A stretch of 10,388 bases of DNA from contig JNDT01001626.1 of assembly GCA_000697055.1 (NCBI GenBank), positions 1 to 10,388 of the forward strand, written 5' to 3'. Source of the DNA: Saksenaea vasiformis B4078. Taxonomy: Eukaryota > Mucoromycota > Mucoromycetes > Mucorales > Saksenaeaceae. A model generated the notes under the pieces. That model did no database searches, was not told the DNA's origin, and saw only the letters and a list, made by a program, of their open reading frames with translations. Below are positions 1-6,926 of this stretch, piece by piece. The translations under genes were made by a program, and so were the position numbers. Every line of letters starts with the position of its first letter. Within the stretch, counting starts at the first letter, position 1.

Positions 1-270
1 ATCCAGGTGAATCCACGTCATGCCACAAAAACTAAACTAACCTAAAACGCATAGAGTTCACCTTCACGGACCAGATGTACTTTCCAAGAGCAAGCGGAAA
101 GACATGATCTGGTGACTTTGAGTCTCTCGGGTGGTTGATTGTACTGACTGGGTTTTGATACTCGATGCAGGTCGTTACAAACCGAGGCTGTGTCCAACAC
201 CTGGTAAGACTTCAAGCCCTTCTGATTGTTTTCTGATTAATTTATTGGCATACAGGTTTATTTCCTAGAC

Positions 271-292
271 GTTGCGTGCAATTGCACGCAAC
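271..292. repeat. Perfect 22-bp palindrome
   Basis: The sequence reads as the 11-mer GTTGCGTGCAA followed directly by its exact reverse complement, with no spacer. It could extrude as a cruciform or be a dyad site for a dimeric DNA-binding protein. It sits in otherwise gene-poor DNA about 60 bp from a short minisatellite, and no gene start is recognisable next to it. The palindrome is read directly; any function is speculation. Confidence 0.85.
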
Positions 293-351
293 TTCTTTAT
301 CGTGGTTCAATTTAAATGCTTTTTGCATTTGGAGGGTGGGTGGGCAAGAAT

Positions 352-406
352 ATACCCGTTCGTATACCCAATCAATATACCGGTTCACATACCCTTTCGC
401 ATACCC
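352..406. repeat. Degenerate 12-bp minisatellite (ATACCC units)
   Basis: ATACCC or its one-base variant ATACCG begins at 352, 364, 377, 389 and 401, giving spacings of 12, 13, 12 and 12 bp. The units resemble ATACCCNTTCGN; on the minus strand this is GGGTATGCGAAN. A further minus-type unit, GGGTATGTGA, appears on the + strand at about 578-587 and an isolated ATACCC at 541-546. Read on the minus strand, the array gives a four-residue aromatic pattern (GYAK, GYVN, RYID, WVYE, RVYS), but I see no convincing gene around it. Confidence 0.7.
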
Positions 407-779
407 ACCTAGCGTAGCAGCTGGTACCCTTGCTGTCAACGATCTCGCGACTAGCTTCCTACTGATGACGGTATGGGGTACCTGGCCCTTCGTAGGGTCA
501 TCTTGAGGTTTGAAATCTATTCGTATCCCTTTGGTTCTTGAATACCCTATGTGAGTGCTTTTGATCGATGAAGGAATGGGTATGTGATTTGAGATCGGTC
601 ATCCTGAGGTCTGCACGTCTTTTACTGCTTACATTCTTATAGGCACTTTTCAAGGGCAGCTGGGTCGTGTGGATTGCTCATGATGATAACTACTAGCAGT
701 AACGAGCTACGGCGACCGTTTTAGCACAAATTCTGAAGCGTCCCGCGATTGACTTGAAGAAGTAACGTCAGGAGTTAGA

Positions 780-1410
780 ATAATTACTAGCGTAGTATAA
801 CTGAAATCGTTTGTACATTAAGACAATAATGAATCTTTTTTTTTTCGATAACCCCATCATTTTATTTGATGGGGTACATGGATTTTTCCCTTTGATACTC
901 TTGTCACGCTTGCTTAGTATATTACCTACTACTGAATGTCTTTCAGTACTTGCCCTTGTAACTTTGAACCCATCTAACCGCAACCTTTTTAAAACATTCT
1001 GGTAGAAGCTTCTGGAAAACGCAGTATATATTTCCAAATCCTCCCTGATATCAACTTCGAACCAAGGAGGGTTGAATATCTTATTCGAGAACACTAGTTA
1101 CATCAGAAATATCTAATCTGAGTGATTTCTTGCAAAAATATGGCGCCACTGGTTGTTTCATTCTGCATCTTGTTACTTTTAAAGTCACTCACAGCTCTTA
1201 CATACCGCTCCTCGTTAAAAACATACTTTGCAGTATCGATCTGGAGCATCTAATCCTCATAAGGTACATGATCCTCTTCCACAGCTTTAAACAAAACATT
1301 GTCTGCAATCTCCTCTCTACAGAAAGGTTGTCCTTGAACATGTTTGCAGGAGTAAAATCTGTTCGCCCACTATTGGGGCGCTTTGCCACGCAACCTGCAT
1401 AAAACAAGCA
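780..1410 (-). pseudogene. Possible decayed coding remnant, unknown family
   Basis: Several minus-strand segments look protein-like but lie in different frames. One around 1319-1103 reads like EEIADNVLFKAVEED ... AKYVFNEERYVRAVSDF and is interrupted by a single TAG near 1250. Another, from 1094 down to about 850, contains NPPWFEVDIREDLEIYTAF and FYQNVLKRLRLDGFKVTRAS. A third, from about 1395 to 1330, contains GRTDFTPANMFKDNLSVE. Joining them would require at least two frame changes and one nonsense codon, as expected for an old pseudogene or transposon relic. I do not recognise the family. The support is amino-acid composition only, so chance open frames are a real alternative. Confidence 0.28.
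851..875. repeat. Hairpin-forming inverted repeat, 9-bp arms
   Basis: ACCCCATCA (851-859) is the exact reverse complement of TGATGGGGT (867-875), with a T-rich 7-nt loop. It lies inside the possible coding remnant. No functional role is visible, and the expected eukaryotic context makes a bacterial-type terminator unlikely. Confidence 0.6.
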
Positions 1411-2860
1411 CCCGCGATTTTCAAACGGTTTGCGAGCAGTCGAGGTCTTAAAATTAGGGTGGGAGCGTCTAATGCATTATTCAACTACTGTACGAGACTG
1501 CCATTTCTTTGCAGACGTCTATATATCATTCTTGCGCATTGAAGCGAAATGAACGATCGGAGCTTGACGATTATGAACATAGAAGTTCATCGAGCGCTCC
1601 GCAACAAAAAAGAAAAAAGAGCTGCCAGCAGGAAATTGCTCTTCTAATACACACTGCGGGAAATTTTGACGGCGGGATAGTTGTCAATCAGATCATGCTT
1701 CGTCGAATTTAATTATCCATCCGGCGACCGAGATAAGACAGAGTCAGAATTTTTTGTGAGAGAGACACCTTTCACCGCCCAAAAATTTTGTAATTTGTCA
1801 CATTGACGGATCATACTTTTCTATCGTCACACAACGTTTTATTATTGTCAAGTATATCATAGGTTACGAAGGCTGATCCCATCAGGGATGAATACAGGAC
1901 ACATGTGATAATATTTATTGGATCAAAATGAATGTCTTTGTGGTGCTTAATCTCTATCAAGCTTCCGTTGTGAATTGTAATTAGACAGAGAGTTACTGGG
2001 CAGGTATGCGCAAGCACTACGACTACACGTACAAAGGACCCCAAGAGCGTCTCACCATTACTTCTGAAAATCCTCTCCTCTTAGACAGACATCCATAAAG
2101 ATCTAAACGTATTACAACTGCTATGCTAGGTATATAGAAGCGTACAACATGGATATGGATGCTTGGACTGCACCATATTGCTTTTTATTCCGATGACTCG
2201 TGCGGGGTTTCTTTCAGTTTAGCCCGGCAAGGATTTCAGCTTGATGTATGGTGGACATCTGCATTGTCAGAGGTGTCCTTCACCTGACGTCTATACTACC
2301 CGAGGCAGGCAGTTACGGAATTTTTAAGGTATATGATGCTAGTTTGGCATCCCTTTATAATCCGCATGGTCAATCTTCATGAAATGCAAACTGCTTCCCG
2401 AAAATAGAGCAAAAAACGTAGAACTGTTGCAAATGTATGGTAATTGCTGAAGAAAGCACTGATACAACGTATAATAATGGAGGAATTCGTATTCACCGGA
2501 ATAGAACAAAATAGTAGTGACAGCCATCAATTAATTAGAATTTTCTCCAAATATTAGCTATTATCAGCCTTGACAACAAGAGCTAACATGACATCAATGT
2601 GTAGATACGAGTAGTGGATGTCTTTTGTTGAGAAGATATACAGAAAGCCAGAATAAAATCGGAAACATAAATATCCATTTTGAGCCACTCGTAAGTTTTT
2701 CTCTGAATAAATGGCAGATGCTGTCAAGGAAGAACGGGCATCCTTGTAGGAAGCGCATAACATAATAAAGCGTGGGAGAGAAAGAGAGGTGAATAATCCG
2801 GCGACTATTAAACGCTGACCTATGGTATGATAGTGGAAAAGTGCGCGACACAATCAGGAT
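1411..2860. other. Gene-poor region, no supported gene
   Basis: Open frames here are short (under about 100 codons) and overlap one another on both strands, for example two overlapping minus-strand frames across 2554-2853. None shows a recognisable domain or splice-linked continuation. An AT-rich composition and several poly-purine stretches are visible. I see no tRNA, rRNA, terminal inverted repeat or long repeat. The region could hold unrecognised decayed elements. Confidence 0.5.
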
Positions 2861-2989
2861 TTAATTGTACAATTTCGCTTACTCATAATAATTCTATTCG
2901 AGTACATGGTAGTGTGAGTGGTATTTGGTTTGGGTTAAGTTCAATGATAAGATATCAAAGACTTTCAGAACAAGGTTGACCTCAGTCCC

Positions 2990-3011
2990 TTGCCTGCCAC
3001 CAGCCAGGCAA
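2990..3011. repeat. Inverted repeat TTGCCTG/CAGGCAA (also 3308-3329)
   Basis: Seven-base arms TTGCCTG and CAGGCAA flank an 8-nt spacer. The dyad is present once in each 318-bp unit (2990-3011 and 3308-3329). It could be a protein-binding dyad or incidental; only the symmetry is certain. Confidence 0.6.
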
Positions 3012-3015
3012 ACAC

Positions 3016-3065
3016 ATGTAGACCTCGGCCCATGCATTTCAGTAAGGATGTAGACCTCGGTCCAT
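3016..3065. repeat. Pair of 18-bp direct repeats inside each 318-bp unit
   Basis: ATGTAGACCTCGGYCCAT occurs at 3016-3033 and 3048-3065, with starts 32 bp apart, and again at 3334-3351 and 3366-3383 in the second unit, giving four copies upstream of the + strand gene. Three copies have T and one (3016-3033) has C at the variable position. The regular spacing (about three helical turns) would suit paired binding sites, but this is inference. Confidence 0.8.
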
Positions 3066-3619
3066 CACAAACCTTCTGGCTTTTATGGTATTATCCCCAT
3101 CCGATGTTCAACCGGAACAGAGTCCCTAAGGAATAGTCATCAGAATTAGTGGATGTATCAGCATAATCAGAGCAACCGTGCGATTTCGCTTACTCACATG
3201 AATCCTCTTTGAGTTTTGTAGCAACTGTACGGTAACATGGATGGGGGGTGGTTTAGGTTCAATGATAAGATATCAAAGACTTTCAGAACAAGGTTGACCT
3301 CAGTCCCTTGCCTGCCACCAGCCAGGCAAACACATGTAGACCTCGGTCCATGCATTTCAGTAAGGATGTAGACCTCGGTCCATCACAAACCTTCTGGCTT
3401 TTATGGTATTATCCCCATCCGATGTTCAACCGGAACAGAGTCCCTAAGGAATAGTCATCAGAATTAGTGGATGTATCAGCATAATCAGAGCAACCGTGCG
3501 ATTTCGCTTACTCACATGAATCCTTTTTGAGTTTTGTAGCAACTGTACGGTAACATGGATGGGGTGTTAGGTTCAATAATGAGGATGTCAAACTTTCAGC
3601 ATTGAGCCAATTTCAATCC

Positions 3620-5889
3620 ATGGACTTTGTAAGGCTGGTTCGTCCGACGTCATTTTTTTTTTCAGCATAATAGTGTGACTCGGGCAAGTTGTGAACTTGG
3701 GCAAACCAGCGCATATCCAAAAACAATTATTGCAGTCATGGCCTACTCTCTTTCAGAAATCGGCATGGCTACGCGGTCAAACAGCTCGAAGGGACCGAAT
3801 ATCTACAAGAATGGTGATGCTATTGATCGGAATGCTTCCTACCTTTCTTTTGCTAGCGTCTATCCTCAACTGAGTCGGGCATACCATGAATTAAAATTGC
3901 GGATCGAGCACTTGAAAAACGATCCACAAGTGGACAGTGAGGTGAAGGACCAGTTAAGGCGATGGCTTCAAGAGTGGCAAGTAGGTGCTTCTGGTATGAT
4001 GTCCTATATTCATATCACAGACTTCCCCAGGAATGGAAAGGGATGATGAAAAGCGAAATGAACAATCCGCGCAAGAGGAGACGGTTTGTATGTCTTTGCC
4101 TTTCGGTTGACAAAATACAAATAATTGTGCTACATAGGACAAAAGCGTAGACAAATACCAAAGCGCAGTCGCGGAGATTGTGGACACAGAGACCGCGTCT
4201 TTTGTACGAGCCGCCAGCAATGATTTGATTGAGCCAGTGGAAGTGAGTTTACACTCTTCGCTTATCACATTAATTGCGCTTATGTGTCATGAAGTGCTCG
4301 AGCAGCCGCCAAGTCGACGGTAAAAAGACTGCACGAAAAAGTCGCCGTCTAGAGGAAAAAAAGCAACAAGGTATTTTTACGATTGGTTTGGGAATGTACG
4401 GGCGCTGATCGTGAATTTTAGAAATTCTAGCCCGAACCGCAACATCCCAAGATAACCCGTCAGACGTAAGCAAGTTACTTTATACATGCTAACTGCTTAT
4501 TTTATATCTAGCACACGATCGACTCAGAAGCATCACCTACGCCCGACGTTGTGAGAACATAGTCCCAATTCATTTCGGAAACCGATTTTACCGATTCACA
4601 TGCATACAGGTATCGAAATCAAAGTATTTGTACTTTCGTCTTGGTGCGAACTTTAATTTTTCTCTCGATAGGCTGGAGCGGCACGGAATAATTCAATGTG
4701 GTCGTGCGATTAGAAGGCTCGACGATATCCCAGGTTACCTGTACGACAATATATGTCTGGAACCGAAAAGTTCGCCATCCCCTTTCATGATTTCCGCTCT
4801 TATCTCCAGAAGATCCTTTTCTCCGATGCATATGTAAAGTTTTCTATTCTGATTGTGTGCAACTAATATGTGTATATTTGTTTAAATAGGGCACAAGTGA
4901 TTGCGCATTTATGATCTTTGATAAAACTGGACTCGTGGTTGAAAAAGACACTATTGACTTCTTGGCTCGCGTCTTGTACACGTTGTAAGTAGCAATACTG
5001 CCTGCGCTTCTGATTTGAACTGATTACAAAATCTTTCAGTTCTGAAAAGATTCATAACAGGCTTAATCCGTCACCACTGTCTGAAAGCGAAGTTGCATAC
5101 TGCCACTTCGGCCTGTGGCCTTTACTTGAAAACGCAGCGCACAGTGTTCCGGGTTTGGGCTGCGAGTTCAAAGTCGGCGAGACGCGTTTGAAGGCATTGA
5201 ATTACGACGGCGCACCCAATTACAATGCAGATGGTACCATTTTCATGAAGAACAACGGACTTGAACTTTTGCTTCTTGAGGCATCTGGAGCTTATGGAAC
5301 ACGGGATCGCACTCGTCACGTACGGGATCATATCAAAGGAGCTTTCGAATGCCACGCGATGATCAGTTCCATATTAGCGAAGTATCCGGATGCACGTGCT
5401 GATCTCTTAGAAGAGCTCTCTGTCCTCTTTGTTCATTCAAGCGCAAGGGGTAAGCGAACGTTTTCTTATTTAAATACTGATCTATGGATGTAGATGATCA
5501 AATCCGCCTATGGGTCATGCGGCCGCGGTGCAGAGGAACTATTCTATCATTTGAAAGACTGTCTAAATGCCGTATCACGACAGACCGCAGCGATACATGT
5601 TCAATCCGAGACACGATCCGATTTTTCTGGCTGGTAAAGGTAGGATCCACCACCATATACTTAATATTACAGAAAGCTTACTGGCTTTTTGTAGGAAAAA
5701 CTCGCCGATTCCGTAAGGGCAGTAGAAGCATTGATGGAATCAAACAGCTACAATGCGTTCGATATCAATGACACAGACGAACCGAGGAGTCGTTTGCCCG
5801 AGTTATTGAAGCCAACACCGCTTAAACCAGGGAATGATCTGCCATCCGCTGGCATTGTGGATTTGGATCCAGTCTCCATCATGCACTGA
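3620..5889 (+). CDS. Multi-exon fungal gene of unknown function
   Basis: My model has twelve exons: 3620-3628, 3666-3980, 4031-4087, 4138-4242, 4295-4370, 4422-4465, 4512-4550, 4714-4833, 4890-4984, 5040-5449, 5494-5639 and 5695-5889. Together these give 1611 nt, about 536 residues, ending DPVSIMH-TGA. All joins keep phase and use GT..AG, with strong donors such as GTAAGT and GTGAGT. The start (MDF, ATG at 3620) depends on a 37-nt intron with a long T tract; the next in-frame ATG is 3738. Exon 4031-4087 could instead be 4021-4083. The N-terminal third looks helical and charged, with a basic stretch near residues 174-181 (KKTARKSRR) that could be a nuclear signal. The C-terminal half is the best supported: IPFHDFRSYLQK, FMIFDKTGLVVEKD, YCHFGLWPLLENAAHSVPG, then NADGTIF and LELLLLEASG. 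I recall similar proteins as uncharacterised families in Mucorales. The ADG...E spacing (D351, E367) loosely resembles a PD-(D/E)XK nuclease core, but ExS replaces ExK. The 4551-4713 stretch is unresolved, so the gene may be broken. Confidence 0.72.
4551..4713 (+). other. Unresolved segment: long intron or exon with in-frame TAG
   Basis: Exon 4512-4550 ends in phase 0 before GTGAGA, and the clearly coding KFAIPFHDF frame can be followed back to 4714, just after a TAG at 4711-4713. Reading that frame further back gives a coding-looking run from 4672 (AGAARNNSMWSCD) preceded by a good acceptor (TTTTTCTCTCGATAG). Three explanations fit: one 163-nt intron ending at 4713; a 121-nt intron ending at 4671 followed by a nonsense codon; or a lost base near the potential 14-nt exon 4610-4623. 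All other introns of the gene are 37-56 nt. Confidence 0.5.
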
Positions 5890-6676
5890 TGTCGTTTTAC
5901 TTTTTAGTCGTAGGGAAACAGTAGTCCCAATTAAGCTCATTGTCCAACACGTGTCATAGTGAGCGACAAAGAAACGCGGAATTAAAATCTCTTGAGGGAG
6001 GAGAAAGGTGCTAAGTCTAATGAAGAGAAAAGAATAATGGCAGTGGCGATTCAGTACACGGGAAAAAGGAGAAGGAGTAATAGGCCGATCACTCTACGAG
6101 TCAGTGTTCTCTTTCCCAAGAGAATGAAAGGCACAATTAGAAGGACGGGTTTGATAGAACCTATCTAGTGCGCTATGGACACGGAACTGCATGCGATCCT
6201 TCAATTATTTTATTCGTATTTTAATTATTATATTGAAACAGCCCGAATGGAGATGAAGAAAAACGATCAAGGAAAGGATGAAATGTACTTACGTTCAGTA
6301 ACGGCCGGCTTAGATTAAGAGAGTCCACATTAGTTCTGCATAGTAACACAGGAAAAGCATTATTTCAAAATAATGTCTCTCTTCTTGTATCGATCAAGGA
6401 TGTATAATTGTCCAAACTTTATTCGATAAATCAACAGGTTGCAACAGTATCTTTTCTCTTAGTTATCTCAAAGCGACTCAACAAGCCCTTCTTCAAAGAC
6501 TTTCTTTTATTTATTAGACCGCCCCTTTTTGCCCTGCCTCCTCTGGCCACTATTACCAGGAGACCGCTGATAACCTGAATTCATCTCTTTTCTCTCGTAT
6601 CCGACAAGCGATGACAATTCCGCTGTCTTCGTTTCACATACGTATATATGAATTTTCTTTACTTGTCTTGCCGAGA
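5890..6676. other. Intergenic region downstream of the + strand gene
   Basis: No supported gene is present. The first 100 nt presumably hold the 3' untranslated region of the upstream gene; ATTAAA at 5981-5986, about 92 nt after the stop codon, is a possible polyadenylation signal variant. The rest is A/G-rich on the + strand (about 5990-6130) and then AT-rich. A minus-strand open frame of 64 codons (6507-6701) begins inside the transposon end, so it is at best a fused fragment. Confidence 0.5.
5981..5986 (+). promoter_or_regulatory. Possible polyadenylation signal (ATTAAA)
   Basis: ATTAAA lies about 92 nt beyond the TGA at 5887-5889. Fungal polyadenylation signals are loose, so this is only a plausible candidate. 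Confidence 0.22.
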
Positions 6677-6678
6677 TA
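6677..6678. repeat. TA target-site duplication (other copy 9756-9757)
   Basis: TA immediately precedes CAGTGG at the left end and immediately follows CCACTG at the right end. Duplication of a TA dinucleotide is characteristic of Tc1/mariner/pogo insertion. Confidence 0.85.
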
Positions 6679-6704
6679 CAGTGGTCCCCCGATAGTTCCA
6701 TCCC
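6679..6704 (+). repeat. Left terminal inverted repeat
   Basis: It begins CAGTGGTCCCCCGATAGTT. Against the reverse complement of the right end, 23 of 26 bases match, with mismatches at positions 11, 20 and 23. Similarity stops shortly after. Confidence 0.92.
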
Positions 6705-6711
6705 CGTTTTT

Positions 6712-6778
6712 TTTCAACTCTCACTTATTTCAACCATTTTCAACACCCCCCTACCAAAATAGCAGAGAAATTTTCAAC
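6712..6778 (+). repeat. Left subterminal TTTCAAC cluster
   Basis: TTTCAAC occurs at 6712-6718, 6728-6734, 6738-6744 and 6772-6778, all in the same orientation, just inside the left inverted repeat. A 13-mer, ATTTCAACCATTT (6727-6739), recurs in direct orientation at 9703-9715 near the other end. The clustering at both ends suggests accessory binding sites for the transposase's helix-turn-helix domains; this is inference. Confidence 0.7.
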
Positions 6779-6926
6779 TTCATACGCATTTTCGACTTCA
6801 ACCTATTTTGATGAGGTGAAATTGTTCGCTATGTTTAATCTCCGCCTTCAGTTATAAGTAAATAGGTGGTGTGAGAGAAGGATGAAAAGGATGAACCAAT
6901 ATATCATAAAACAATACATCAACTGT

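Larger units (their letters stand above)
2941..3576. repeat. Tandem duplication, 318-bp period, near-identical copies
   Basis: TCAATGATAAGATATCAAAG begins at 2941 and again at 3259. The two copies (2941-3258 and 3259-3576) differ, as far as I can read, only by C to T at 3029 versus 3347, a C/T change in the TCCTCTTTGAG / TCCTTTTTGAG tract, and a few bases in the G-rich stretch before GGTTCAAT. A diverged relative of the same junction sequence (ATTTCGCTTACTCA ... GGTTAAGTTCAAT) lies before the first copy at about 2866-2945. After the second copy the match fades at 3570-3600 (TTCAATAATGAGGATGTCAA). This fits a recent unequal crossover between older, diverged repeats. It ends about 45 bp before the proposed start of the + strand gene, so it doubles that gene's probable upstream region. 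Confidence 0.93.

Noticed and set aside
851..875. Hairpin followed by T-rich sequence as a rho-independent terminator
   Set aside because: The window is eukaryotic, the hairpin has AT-rich flanks, and no gene ends there.
2554..2853. 99- and 85-codon minus-strand frames
   Set aside because: Two overlapping frames with similar length, low-complexity hydrophobic/serine composition and no domain; probably chance in AT-rich DNA.
3016..3383. 18-mer repeats as a CRISPR array
   Set aside because: Only two copies per unit, the apparent spacers are identical between units because of the larger duplication, and the context is fungal.
2941..3576. 318-bp direct repeats as long terminal repeats of a retrotransposon
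   Set aside because: The copies are immediately adjacent with no internal region, no TG...CA ends and no primer-binding site, so a tandem duplication is simpler.
4628..4837. 69-codon + strand frame (and a minus-strand frame over the same bases)
   Set aside because: It overlaps the exon encoding KFAIPFHDFRSYLQK in a different frame, and runs through a sequence that looks like an intron (GTATTTGT...CTCTCGATAG).
5484..5771. 95-codon + strand frame read as an independent small gene
   Set aside because: Its middle is the real exon 5494-5639; its start and end only read through the flanking introns.
6507..6701. 64-codon minus-strand frame at the transposon's left edge
   Set aside because: Its ATG lies inside the terminal inverted repeat. 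The charged C-terminal composition (ending RQGKKGRSNK) is suggestive, but no continuous gene is visible across the insertion site.
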